A DNA stretch of 64,000 nt from Asticcacaulis sp. EMRT-3 (GCF_030027245.1 NZ_JASERT010000003.1:1-64000); one strand, 5' to 3'. Positions 18,242 through 26,636 are shown, counted from the stretch's first letter. Program-made: numbers and translations. Notes: generated by a model from the letters alone, not told the origin.

Positions 18242-19128
18242 CAGTCGTCACCGTCCACTGGTGCGGCGGTTGCCGTGTAGAGCGCCGATGCACCCTGGGT
18301 CACAACATGCTCACCGACATGGAAACCGCTGTTTACGATCAGCCCATCGTCGCTAACGTGTATAGGCTGGACAAGCCGGCGATCAAACCGTGTCGGCGCA
18401 GTCTTAACATAAGCAAATATCTGGCCGTCATGCCGCAGAAGGGCAGCATTTGGGATTAAAAGACCATTGATACTGCCATCATAGAGCTCTGCCGTCATTG
18501 AAAGGCCCGTTGTAAGCCAGCGCGCCGCCATTCCGCGTACCACAACGATCAAACCCGGCGATTGCAGCTTGCCGTCCGCGGTACGCGCAGGGCCCAAAAT
18601 CTCGGCATCGACATCACCGGTCGACGTATGCAGGCGGACGCTACGCGCACCGGCCTGCCCGCGACCAGACGGCGTATCGACACGAACGAGTGCCGCCTGA
18701 CCAGAGGCAAGATCCCTGGCGAAGTTGGTTGAAGCAAGCCGGGCTACGGCGGGACCGACCTGCAAAGCAATCTGCTGTCTCAACAAGATGACACGCGCCT
18801 GATCGGCGGCAGCCTGCGCCGCTGCGGCTTCAGCGACCTTGACCGAAACTGTGTCATTGCCACTCAGCCTTTTCGTGCGTGTGGCCTCGGCGGATGATGC
18901 AGTAGCTGCGGCGCTGGCCGCAGATAGATCGCTGATGTAACCCAGCAACGGTGCCGGATCAATGACAGTGGCATAGCCACTTATGCCACCGGCGCTATGC
19001 GCAACATCGAGGGGAGCTGTGACGATTTGTAGCCTCGCCTGAGTTGCCGCATTGAGTATCTGTGTTGTTTGCGCTTGTGCACCTACGGGTAAAACCAGCA
19101 GAATAAGCGAAAGGGTAAGAGTCTTCAT
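18241..19128 (-). CDS. RND periplasmic adaptor (membrane-fusion protein), short form
   Basis: A 295-residue protein with a signal peptide (MKTLTLSLILLVLPVGAQA) and the regions of an adaptor: an early beta/hairpin region rich in Ala coiled-coil sequence (residues about 60-125), a lipoyl/beta-barrel middle, and a membrane-proximal C-terminal domain (LLIPNAALLRHDGQIFAYVKT, HVVTQGASALY). It is shorter than the usual 380-500 residues, so the hairpin is reduced. Overlaps the outer-membrane factor gene by 4 bp upstream and the permease gene by 1 bp downstream, giving tight coupling. It bridges the permease and the outer-membrane channel. Confidence 0.8.
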   Translation of the reverse strand: MKTLTLSLILLVLPVGAQAQTTQILNAATQARLQIVTAPLDVAHSAGGISGYATVIDPAPLLGYISDLSAASAAATASSAEATRTKRLSGNDTVSVKVAEAAAAQAAADQARVILLRQQIALQVGPAVARLASTNFARDLASGQAALVRVDTPSGRGQAGARSVRLHTSTGDVDAEILGPARTADGKLQSPGLIVVVRGMAARWLTTGLSMTAELYDGSINGLLIPNAALLRHDGQIFAYVKTAPTRFDRRLVQPIHVSDDGLIVNSGFHVGEHVVTQGASALYTATAAPVDGDD

Positions 19129-20438
19129 TTAGTCATATCCATCAAAGCAGCGGTCAAATCACGCGCATCAAGCGGATCAAATGGAATATGTCGCGCATCT
19201 TCCAGATCAAGCCTTGCCTGATCCGCCGTGGCTCGCGCCTGCGCAAGGGCAAGGTTGGTTTCCAGCGCCGCTATACGCGCCTGTAACAGCGTGATGCAGT
19301 CGGCTTCACCTTCACTCGCAGCGGCTTCGGCATGCCTCGCAATCTCGTTGGCGAGCGGTACATCATGAACAGCAATCTGGCGCTGTAGCAATTCAGCGCT
19401 TTCCCATCGCGCATGGGTGCGAGCGACATAAGCCAGAGCCGTCTTCACGGTGGCTTCCAGCGACTTCCCTGACGCCAATCGCGCCTGATCGGCTGCGTCG
19501 ATGTTGGCCCGGTTGCCATCAAGCGGGGGCAAGTTAAGCGACAAATTGAATGGCAACTTCACCACGCCGCGCTCCCAGATATATCCCGGTGAAACAGTGA
19601 TATCCGGATACTGCTGCGCCACGGCCAGGCGCAGCGCACTTTCAGACAGGTCATAATTAGCCACTGCGGTCTGGATATCCGGACGCGCATAAAGGACTAT
19701 ATCGTCATTCAGGTCTATGGAGTTCCCAGATTGGGGAGGTGGCAAGTTGTACACTCTGGATGTATCCGCGTCGAGCGCATGGGCAAGATCACTGAGAGCG
19801 GCCTGTGCCTCACCTTGCGTCTGAATCAGTGTTTGCTGTGTCTGTAGTGTAGCGATCCGGGCGGTATCAAGGCCGTCGTGCGCATCCTCACCCGCAGCCA
19901 TGCGTTGTTGCAGTGCTGCTTCGAGGGCGCGGCGCTGATCCAAAAGGGCGCGGGCCGCTACTTCAATGGCACGGGCACTGGCTAGTTTGACCTGCGCCTC
20001 TCGCAAGTTCTGGCGCGTTTGCCATAAGGCTTCAGCGAGGGTGGCCCGTGCCTTCATAACCTCGACACTTGCAGCCGTAATGCGGCTACCGCGCCGCGCG
20101 TTCGTATCAAAAGGAATATCAACGGCCATGCCCCATAGCCATGGTCGCGCTGAATCAGCCGCCTTCGAATATTCACTACTTAAAGCTAAAGTGATTGTCG
20201 GCATCTGTCTTGCCGCCTTTAACTCGGCTTGGGTGGACGCCAAGTGAGCACGTGCTGCAGCAACTTCCGGACTGCGCGACAGGGCTAGACTCAACAAATT
20301 GCCGGTGGGAACGGATGACGGCATAGGTGCGGTGGCACCAAGGCTTTCGAGTGGCTTCTGCATCGGCGAGTAGGTCGCACATGCACTGAGGCCTAACAGG
20401 CCAACTACGCAGAAAAGGGCCAATCTTAGATCGATCAT
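19125..20438 (-). CDS. Outer-membrane efflux lipoprotein (TolC/CzcC family)
   Basis: About 437 residues from the Met at 20438, chosen because it starts a lipoprotein signal (MIDLRLALFCVVGLLGLSAC, lipobox with Cys20). Two structural repeats of TolC-type helices are visible (LALSRSPEVAAARAHLASTQAELKAARQMP and YARPDIQTAVANYDLSESALRLAVAQQYPDITVSPGY), as expected for OEP domains. First gene of the leftward CBA operon; the promoter must lie in the 214 bp gap before the divergent DUF2127 gene, where a Fur-like motif is found. Forms the trimeric exit channel of the pump. Confidence 0.9.
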   Translation of the reverse strand: MIDLRLALFCVVGLLGLSACATYSPMQKPLESLGATAPMPSSVPTGNLLSLALSRSPEVAAARAHLASTQAELKAARQMPTITLALSSEYSKAADSARPWLWGMAVDIPFDTNARRGSRITAASVEVMKARATLAEALWQTRQNLREAQVKLASARAIEVAARALLDQRRALEAALQQRMAAGEDAHDGLDTARIATLQTQQTLIQTQGEAQAALSDLAHALDADTSRVYNLPPPQSGNSIDLNDDIVLYARPDIQTAVANYDLSESALRLAVAQQYPDITVSPGYIWERGVVKLPFNLSLNLPPLDGNRANIDAADQARLASGKSLEATVKTALAYVARTHARWESAELLQRQIAVHDVPLANEIARHAEAAASEGEADCITLLQARIAALETNLALAQARATADQARLDLEDARHIPFDPLDARDLTAALMDMTK

Positions 20439-20493
20439 ACGGTCGGCTCGCAGACAAAGTTGAGCCAAAAAATACGTTTATAGATATGAATTA

Positions 20494-20516
20494 TCGGGCG
20501 TTTGCCCGAATTTTTT
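20494..20516 (+). terminator. Rho-independent terminator-like hairpin in a divergent intergenic region
   Basis: TCGGGC-GTTT-GCCCGA followed by six T residues on the plus strand. It is a textbook intrinsic terminator, but no rightward gene precedes it: the neighbour to the left is the start of a leftward operon. It may end an antisense transcript or a short untranslated RNA, or be a leader hairpin for the leftward operon. Confidence 0.5.
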
Positions 20517-20587
20517 GCTGCCGGCCAACTTCTGCATATCGATAGCTCAACTATGGACCGATGTCTGCCTGTCCTTAGGTTGAGCAT

Positions 20588-20606
20588 TTTTATGATTATC
20601 TGAATC
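20588..20606. promoter_or_regulatory. Fur-box-like motif between the RND operon and the DUF2127 gene
   Basis: The 19 bp stretch around the core ATGATTATC (20592-20600) matches the classical Fur consensus at about 13 of 19 positions by eye. The same 9 bp core is in the promoter of the iron operon at 24191-24209. It lies in the shared divergent promoter region, so it could control either or both genes. Confidence 0.35.
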
Positions 20607-20652
20607 AAGTGAGTCACAGTACGGTTTCGCTGTTGAAGGTATCGCTCGCGAA

Positions 20653-21129
20653 ATGAACGAAATTCGAATACGTCAAATATTTAATATCAGTCTTATTTTG
20701 AAAGGCATTCATGCGTTGGTTGAGTGCGCCGGTGGTATTGTGCTGGCCGTCGTCAGCACGAAAGCCATCGCGCTTTTTGTGAACAACATTACTCAAGAGG
20801 AATTGGTCGAAGATCCAAAAGACTTCGTCGCCACGCATCTGCTCGCCATTGCGCACAATTTTTCCATAAATACGAAAACTTTTTATGCTATCTACCTTTT
20901 CGCACATGGTATTGTAAATCTGGCTCTGGTCGTTGGCCTGTTTAAAGGCAAGCTTTGGTCATATCCTGCCTCTTTGATCATTCTTATGCTTCTGATTGCA
21001 TATCAGCTCTACCGATACTCCTACACCCATGGTCTGGGCCTGATCCTGCTTACAATTTTCGATATCCTCATTGTAGTGATCATCTGGCATGAATACAGGC
21101 TCGCGCGCCGTCATATGCCAACCCAATAG
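20653..21129 (+). CDS. DUF2127-family membrane protein
   Basis: A 158-residue integral membrane protein with about four helices. The N-terminus (IFNISLILKGIHALVECAGGIVLAVVS) and the later AIYLFAHGIVNLALVVGLFKGKLWSYPAS and DILIVVIIWHEYR segments fit DUF2127, a family of unknown function. It is divergent from the RND operon and shares its promoter region. Slightly lower GC than the neighbours. Nothing in the 190 bp behind it (to the IS1380 target duplication at 21320) is a convincing gene. A link to the pump is positional only. Confidence 0.75.
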   Translation: MNEIRIRQIFNISLILKGIHALVECAGGIVLAVVSTKAIALFVNNITQEELVEDPKDFVATHLLAIAHNFSINTKTFYAIYLFAHGIVNLALVVGLFKGKLWSYPASLIILMLLIAYQLYRYSYTHGLGLILLTIFDILIVVIIWHEYRLARRHMPTQ

Positions 21130-21323
21130 AGTCAGTTCGACGAAGCCCTCAAGCACCGCCCGTTATAGCGGCTTCCGTCCGGCTTTTGCCATTACACCCC
21201 AAGCGGTTGAAAATCCAGCTGCAGGACAGGTTGCACAAAGCGTTATGGGTCTTCTGCGAGATGTAATCAATTCATTCTAGTCGTTCGCGTCAACTAATTT
21301 GTAGTCTTTTATTGATTCACTAG

Positions 21324-22950
21324 CCCGATCCATTCATGGTTCCTGTGACCGGGTTGCCGTTTAGGTTGGCCTATGCCGAGACGCGTTTTTCCGCTTCGTG
21401 TTTTTCGCCACGCGCTGGACCAGATTTTTCTCCGATGGGGTTGATGGTGATGGCGGCGGCTTTTGGGGCATAGCCCCATTTTTCATGCAGGTGCGGGCTT
21501 GAGCGCGGCCATGATGTGACGGAAGAGACTGGCCTCTGGGCAAGCGGCGGCGAAGGCGATCCTGATGCGATGAGACGTCTCGGTGATCCGGGCGCCGATC
21601 TTCAGTAAGCGCAACCGGATGGTATTGAACTCTGCGGTCGCCAGCTTGTGGGCCTTTGGGATTTGATCCCTGACGGTGAGCATGAGCCAATAGGCGGCGG
21701 TGTGGAGGATCAGACGCATCTGGTTGGCCAGGGGGCAACGGCAGGAGGTGCGGTCGCTTTTAAGCTGGGTCTTGTGCAGCTTGATCAAGTTCTCCGCATT
21801 GCCCCGGGCGCAATAGAGCTTGGCGTATAGGGTCTCAGGATCGGGATCGCCCAGGGACGTCACGACGAAACGGTTGTCGAGACCAAGCGGCGTGGCTTCG
21901 ATACGAGCAATGACGCGGCGCTCGCGCCCCCAGGATTGGGCGCCATGGCGGACTTCGGTGTAGCCGCGAACGGCGGCGGCTTGCTGTTCGGCGCGAACGA
22001 CACGGATATGATCGGCAAAGGCTTCGACCTTGGCATGCAAGGGCTTGGAGCCGGGCAGTCCGAAGATATAGTCGACGCCCTTGCGCTCGGCCCAGGCCAT
22101 GACCTCGGGTCTGGCGTAATGCCCGTCGCCGCGCAGGGTAATGTGAGTTTTGGGCCAGTGTTTGCGGATCCGGCGCACGATCTTGCGGACCCAGCTACGC
22201 ACCTCTTTGCCGGAAGGTGTTTTACCTGGCCGCAGAATGACCACGACCGGCCGACCCGTGGCCACGTCGTAGACGTGGATAGGCTTGAAGCAATACTCGC
22301 CTTCATGGGCGTTGAAGAACGACAACTGCTGGCGGCCATGGACGACGTCGACCGTGTCGTCGATATCGAGCGTGATCTCAGCCGGGATGGCCGAGCCAAA
22401 GCTATGGCAATACTGATCGACCAGGGCGTAGGTCAGCCGGATCAGGCTACGAAGATCTGGGGCATTCTCCCAACGCGACAGCGTGGGTTGCGAGCACAGA
22501 TCCTTGCCTTCCTCGGGAAGACGGCCGCAGGCGAGCTTGAACGCAGGGTCGGTGCGCAGAGAGCCCAGGTCATTGCCATCTTCATACCCGCAGGCGATGG
22601 CGAAGATCCGAGCCTTCAAGATTGACGCCACCGAGTGTGTCACCAGCAACGGATTGCGACGGTCTGGAATGAGCCGCCAAAGCCGGTCGATGATCCCGAT
22701 CTGGCGTTCCGCGGCAGACAAAAGCATGACGCCGCCGTCGGAACTGATACGACCGCCATCGAAAGCAGCCGTGACTTTCTTGCGCGAAACGCTTGGCAAA
22801 TCGAACGGAAGATCGGTAATCTGGTCCATGGCGGGTGTGGCACCGGCGGTGTTGGAAATGATTTAGGATTCGACACCCATAATCTATGCCAAAACAAAGC
22901 CTTACGCTACACCCGCTGCATCATTTTGCCGCTACCATGAATAAGAGCGG
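21324..22950 (-). mobile_element. IS1380-family insertion sequence, copy 2 (1627 bp, inverted)
   Basis: Identical in structure to copy 1, in inverse orientation, flanked by a perfect 4 bp duplication CTAG (21320-21323 and 22951-22954). The right-hand CTAG is also the left boundary of the IS630 element, so this IS inserted exactly into the CTAG at the IS630 end. Confidence 0.93.
21483..22829 (-). CDS. IS1380-family transposase (second copy)
   Basis: A 448-residue transposase predicted to be identical to that at 5278-6624, with all motifs intact. Identity of the two copies, each with its own target duplication, indicates recent transposition in this or a very close ancestor replicon. Confidence 0.95.
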   Translation of the reverse strand: MDQITDLPFDLPSVSRKKVTAAFDGGRISSDGGVMLLSAAERQIGIIDRLWRLIPDRRNPLLVTHSVASILKARIFAIACGYEDGNDLGSLRTDPAFKLACGRLPEEGKDLCSQPTLSRWENAPDLRSLIRLTYALVDQYCHSFGSAIPAEITLDIDDTVDVVHGRQQLSFFNAHEGEYCFKPIHVYDVATGRPVVVILRPGKTPSGKEVRSWVRKIVRRIRKHWPKTHITLRGDGHYARPEVMAWAERKGVDYIFGLPGSKPLHAKVEAFADHIRVVRAEQQAAAVRGYTEVRHGAQSWGRERRVIARIEATPLGLDNRFVVTSLGDPDPETLYAKLYCARGNAENLIKLHKTQLKSDRTSCRCPLANQMRLILHTAAYWLMLTVRDQIPKAHKLATAEFNTIRLRLLKIGARITETSHRIRIAFAAACPEASLFRHIMAALKPAPA

Positions 22951-22953
22951 CTA

Positions 22954-24149
22954 GCCGTCATCATTCTGTGAGTCGGAGGTGATGATGGCTGGGCGCGAGG
23001 TTGCGGTAAAGAGATACGTTGTTCGGCTGAGCGCCGATGAGCGGGAGCGTCTTGAGGAGCTGAGGAGCAAGGGGACGATCCCTGCGCGGCGGCTGTTGAA
23101 GGTGCAGATCTTGTTGAAAGCCGATGTGTCTGAGGCTGGCGATGGCTGGAGCGACAGCCAGATTATGAAGGCCTTCGATACGACGGATACGATGGTTTAC
23201 ACCGTTCGCAAGCAGTTGGTTGAAGCGGGACTTGATGCCGTGCTGAGCCGCAAGCGGCGCGAGACACCACCGACGCCGCGGATCTTTGACGGTGAGACGG
23301 AAGCCAAACTCATCGCCCTGGCCTGTTCTGCCCCTCCGCCAGGGTTCGCCCGTTGGACCTTGCGGTTGCTTGAGGAGAAAGTTGTGGAGCTGGAGATCGT
23401 CGATCGGGCCAGCGACAGCACGATAGGGCGCGTTTTAAAAAAAGCCTCCTCAAGCCGCATACCAAAAAGTGCTGGGTAATTCCACCGGAAGCGAACCCGG
23501 CTTTCGTCGCGGCGATGGAGGATGTGCTGGAGGTCTACAAGCGACCGCACGATCCGAGGCGCCCTCTGGTCTGTCTCGATGAGACGTCAAAGCAATTGAT
23601 TTGCGAAACGCGCACGCCGATTCCCATGAAGCCCGGGAGCCCGGCCCGCTATGACTATGAGTACCGGCGTAACGGCGTCGCCAACCTCTTCATGATGTTC
23701 GCCCCTCTTGAAGGCTGGCGACACGTGAAGGTGACGGATCGGCACACCGCCATAGACTACGCCCACGTTCTCAGAGAAATCTCCGACGATTACTTCCCCG
23801 ATGCCGACCTGATCACCCTGCTTCAAGACAACTTGAACACCCACGCCAAGTCGTCGCTCTACCAAGCCTTTCCAGCGCCCGAAGCGCGCCGCCTCGTCCA
23901 GCGCTTTGAGTGGGTCTACACGCCAAAGCATGGCTCTTGGCTCGATATGGCCGAGTCAGAACTGGCTGTCCTCTCCACCCAATGCCTTGATCGCCGCATC
24001 CCAGACAAACAGGCCCTCGAACGTGAGGTTGCCGCCTGGGTCAAACACCGCAACCAGCATCACGCAAAGGCCGACTGGCGCTTCACTACCGAAACCGCAC
24101 GGGTCAAGCTTAAGCACCTATACCCCGTGCTTTAGGTGAATCGGCCGAC
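22954..24149 (+). mobile_element. IS630-family insertion sequence (about 1.2 kb)
   Basis: The element lies between two CTAG sites (22951-22954 and 24149-24152), consistent with the IS630 habit of using a TA target inside CTAG. Ends read GCCGTCATCATTC and, inward from the right, GTCGGCCGATTC, an imperfect inverted repeat. IS1380 copy 2 was later inserted in its left CTAG. The flank pair before these events would read ATTGATTCAC-TA-GATGCC. Confidence 0.8.
22982..24135 (+). CDS. IS630-family transposase, two frames joined by a likely -1 frameshift
   Basis: The first frame (to 23479) holds the N-terminal HTH part (VVRLSADERERLEELRSKG, DTTDTMVYTVRKQLVEAGLDAVLSRKRRE). The second frame (open to 24135) holds the DDE domain (LVCLDETSKQLI, LLQDNLNTH, TPKHGSWLDMAESELAVL). 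They overlap at T-TTA-AAA-AAA-G (A-run 23437-23443), which in the first frame is a canonical A-AAA-AAA -1 slip site. Reading -1 there gives the continuous sequence RVLKKSLLKPHTKKCWVIPP, so a fused full-length transposase of about 384 residues is expected by programmed frameshifting, as known for part of this family. A true mutation is the alternative. Confidence 0.85.
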
Positions 24150-24176
24150 TAGATGCCTTTCTCGCCTCATGCTAGC

Positions 24177-24209
24177 TTGACAAGAAAATTAAGAATGATT
24201 ATCAAAAGC
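24177..24209 (+). promoter_or_regulatory. Promoter with Fur-box-like operator before the iron operon
   Basis: TTGACA (24177-24182) is a good -35. About 17 bp on lies a weak -10 (near TATCAA, 24200-24205). Overlapping it, 24191-24209 with core ATGATTATC matches the Fur consensus at about 13-14 of 19 positions by eye. Iron-loaded Fur bound here would block RNA polymerase, which fits an operon ending in an FTR1 iron permease. Confidence 0.5.
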
Positions 24210-24247
24210 AATAATATTGAGAAAAGTTCTCAATTGCAGATGAGTGA

Positions 24248-24601
24248 ATGGATTTGTCCATGCGCAGATTATTGGGAACCGTCTTGCCCTTTGTGGCTTT
24301 CGTTACTTTTGGACTTGGGGCTGGTTCGGTCCACGCCGAGGACCAGTACATCATTACGTTGAAAAACCACAAGTTTACGCCGCAGGTTATGACCATTCCA
24401 GCGGATACCAAGGTCAAGGTCACGATCAAAAATCAAGATACCACGCCTGCAGAATTTGAAAGCAACGAGCTCAATCGCGAAAAGATCGTCGGCGGCAATT
24501 CGCAAATCACAGTGTTCATAGGCCCGTTGAAGACCGGCCTCTATGGCTATTTCGACGACTTTCACAAGGCGACGACGACCGGAAAGATCGAGGCGAAGTG
24601 A
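24248..24601 (+). CDS. Periplasmic cupredoxin-domain protein of an FTR1 iron-uptake operon
   Basis: A 117-residue protein with a signal peptide (about residues 5-31, ending HAE) and a single cupredoxin-like domain: LKNHKFTPQVMTIPADTKV, TIKNQDTTPAEFESNELNREK, then GPLKTGLYGYFDDFHKATTTG. The pattern matches the cupredoxin domain found in EfeO and stand-alone partners of FTR1 permeases rather than a blue-copper electron carrier. The start could be 24248 or the Met at 24260. First of three tightly spaced genes behind a Fur-like promoter. It probably binds or oxidises ferrous iron (or Cu as cofactor) in the periplasm and hands it to the permease. Confidence 0.8.
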   Translation: MDLSMRRLLGTVLPFVAFVTFGLGAGSVHAEDQYIITLKNHKFTPQVMTIPADTKVKVTIKNQDTTPAEFESNELNREKIVGGNSQITVFIGPLKTGLYGYFDDFHKATTTGKIEAK

Positions 24602-24606
24602 GTGGC

Positions 24607-25347
24607 ATGAAACATCTATCAAAAAGCGCGGTTGCGCTTGCCATTTTAGGCATAGGCGCCGTCCTGGCGTTTCCAGCGCTGGCCATCGACAAGGTCTATT
24701 CGCCCAATGTCGTCAAGGGCGAGGTCGAATTAGAATATGCCGGGTCGCAGGGCTTTTCTCGCGACCCCAACAAGAATAATGCGCAATCGCATGAATTCGA
24801 GTTCGAATATACACCCACTGATCACATTAAGCTCGAACTGGAAGGGTCCTATCAGCGCGCGCCCGGCGAAGCACTCAAGCTGGATGCGCGGGAGATCGGC
24901 GGCATCTATCAGCCGTTCGAAACCGGTGAAAAGTGGGCCGATGTGTCGCTGAAGCTGATGTATGTCAAGGCGGCGCAAAGGGGCGATAGTGACGCCATCG
25001 AAGCCAAGCTGCTTGTCGAAAAGCAGGTCGGCCACTTCCTCAATCGCGCCAATATCGGTTTTGAGCAACCAATCGGCGCTCACGGCGGCCAGGCGGATCG
25101 CGTCATCCTGTGGAACACGCGCTATCTCTTAAACGAGCATTTCAACCCGGGCTTTGAAGTTCAAAGCGATTTCGGCACCGCGTCTGAAGGCAAGAGCTTC
25201 AACACCCAGCAGCATTATGCCGGGCCGGGCGTGTACGGCACCATCGTCCCCGGCCTGAAATACGAGGCCGTCTATTATTTTGGACTGAGCAAGCCCACGG
25301 CCCGCAATGCGGCGCGCGTCCTGCTCGAATACGAGAAATACTTTTAA
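24607..25347 (+). CDS. Secreted beta-rich protein of the iron operon, probably outer membrane
   Basis: About 246 residues with a signal peptide (KSAVALAILGIGAVLAFPALA). The mature part is made of alternating strands (GEVELEYAGSQGF, HEFEFEYTPTDHIKLELEGSYQ, VLLEYEKYF) and ends in Phe, as small outer-membrane barrels do. I do not know a family name. It starts 5 nt after the cupredoxin stop (a GTG at 24598, overlapping that stop, is an alternative) and ends 13 nt before the FTR1 start, so it belongs to this iron-import unit. It may be an outer-membrane pore or a periplasmic partner for iron. Confidence 0.65.
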   Translation: MKHLSKSAVALAILGIGAVLAFPALAIDKVYSPNVVKGEVELEYAGSQGFSRDPNKNNAQSHEFEFEYTPTDHIKLELEGSYQRAPGEALKLDAREIGGIYQPFETGEKWADVSLKLMYVKAAQRGDSDAIEAKLLVEKQVGHFLNRANIGFEQPIGAHGGQADRVILWNTRYLLNEHFNPGFEVQSDFGTASEGKSFNTQQHYAGPGVYGTIVPGLKYEAVYYFGLSKPTARNAARVLLEYEKYF

Positions 25348-25360
25348 GGAACCGCCTCGC

Positions 25361-26173
25361 ATGTTGGCCACGCTTATCATCGTCCTGCGCGAATTGATCG
25401 AAGCCGGACTTATCGTCGGCATCGTTCTGGCCGCCACCCGCGGCGTGCCGACGAGGGGTCTGTGGATCGGTGGCGGCATTGTTGGCGGCATAATCGGCGC
25501 ATGCCTGATCGCGTTGTTTACCGGCGCCATTTCTCAGGCGTTTCAGGGCGTGGGCCAGGAACTGTTCGATGTCTGCGTCCTGCTGATCGCCGTCGCCATG
25601 CTGACTTGGCATAATGTATGGATGGCCAGCCATGGCCGTGAGATCGCCGCCGAAATGCAAGCGGCGGGCTCCGCGGTAGTTTCGGGGCAAAAAACCTTGA
25701 CGGCCCTAGCCGTCGTCGTCGGTATCGCCGTGTTGCGCGAAGGGTCCGAAATCGTCCTTTTTCTGTATGGCATTGCCATTTCCGGTCAGGAAAAGCCGGT
25801 CAATATGGTCTTGGGTGGCGGGTTTGGTCTGGTGCTTGGTGTCGGTTTGTCAGCGCTAATGTATCTTGGTTTGCTCCGCATCCCGATGCGGCACTTCTTC
25901 AAGGTCACGGGGATCATGATTGCCCTGTTGAGCGCCGGTCTTTTGGCTCAGGCCGCCAGCTTCCTTGAACAGGCGGGCATTCTTAACATATTTGCCAGTC
26001 CGCTTTGGGATTCGTCATGGCTCCTGGCACAGGACAGCCTTTTCGGCAAAATCATGCATACGCTGATAGGCTATATGGACCACCCGACCGGAGCCGAACT
26101 TCTGGCCTATGGGATGTCACTGGTTGTGACCTTCGGTCTGATGCGCCTCGTGGCGTATCGATCGACGCAGTAA
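25361..26173 (+). CDS. FTR1-family high-affinity iron permease
   Basis: A 270-residue inner-membrane permease. The start at 25361 is set by AAGGA nine nt upstream. The two signature REXXE motifs are present: R10-E-L-I-E14 in helix 1 and R126-E-G-S-E130 in helix 4, which bind iron during transport. Seven hydrophobic helices fit FTR1/EfeU. It follows the cupredoxin and beta-rich protein genes with short gaps, forming an EfeUO-like unit without the peroxidase EfeB. It imports iron across the inner membrane, probably coupled to the periplasmic cupredoxin. Confidence 0.93.
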   Translation: MLATLIIVLRELIEAGLIVGIVLAATRGVPTRGLWIGGGIVGGIIGACLIALFTGAISQAFQGVGQELFDVCVLLIAVAMLTWHNVWMASHGREIAAEMQAAGSAVVSGQKTLTALAVVVGIAVLREGSEIVLFLYGIAISGQEKPVNMVLGGGFGLVLGVGLSALMYLGLLRIPMRHFFKVTGIMIALLSAGLLAQAASFLEQAGILNIFASPLWDSSWLLAQDSLFGKIMHTLIGYMDHPTGAELLAYGMSLVVTFGLMRLVAYRSTQ

Positions 26174-26294
26174 GCAGCGACCGCATAGAAATTTGATGAA
26201 CACTACGCGTGGCAGGTCAACGAAAAGAGGTCTGAGTTGCGCCTCGTAAGTCAGCCCGGCACGTCTCAGGCCTCCAAGCCCTATGCGGAGCGGC

Positions 26295-26636
26295 TTATTT
26301 CGGCGCGATCGCTGTCACCTCGCCAACCATGCCCGTGACTTTCACATCGAAGGCGATTTTTTGCCCAACCTTCACCATCTTCAGCAATGTCGCCGGCGTG
26401 GCCTTGAAGGCCATGGTCATGGCCGGCCAGCCAACGGCCGGAATCGGGCCGTGCTGGATCGTCAGCTTACCCGCCTTGATATCTATGGCCGTGATAGTGC
26501 CGACACCCTTGCCGGTTTTGACGGCTACCGCGGACATGCTCATCCCCGCCATCCCGTTCATGTCATCGGCCAACGCCAGGGGAGCGGCAGCCAGTAGGGA
26601 AACGCCAATTGCAATCGTTATAAACGCTCTCATCAT
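26295..26636 (-). CDS. CusF-like periplasmic copper-binding protein
   Basis: A 113-residue protein with a signal peptide (FITIAIGVSLLAAAPLALA), a short Met-rich segment (MNGMAGMSMSA) and a CusF domain: GVGTITAIDIKAGKLTIQHGPIPAVGWPAMTMAFK. The Cu(I)/Ag(I) ligands are visible (His62, Met73, Met75, with the capping Trp70). GGAGGAG lies just upstream. An IS110 element ends only a few bases upstream of that ribosome-binding site, so the original promoter has been displaced. It is leftward and convergent to the FTR1 gene. It carries copper or silver in the periplasm. Confidence 0.92.
   Translation of the reverse strand: MMRAFITIAIGVSLLAAAPLALADDMNGMAGMSMSAVAVKTGKGVGTITAIDIKAGKLTIQHGPIPAVGWPAMTMAFKATPATLLKMVKVGQKIAFDVKVTGMVGEVTAIAPK

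Noticed and set aside
5157..22950. Composite transposon formed by the two IS1380 copies
   Set aside because: Each copy has its own complete and different target duplication (TTAG and CTAG), so they inserted separately.
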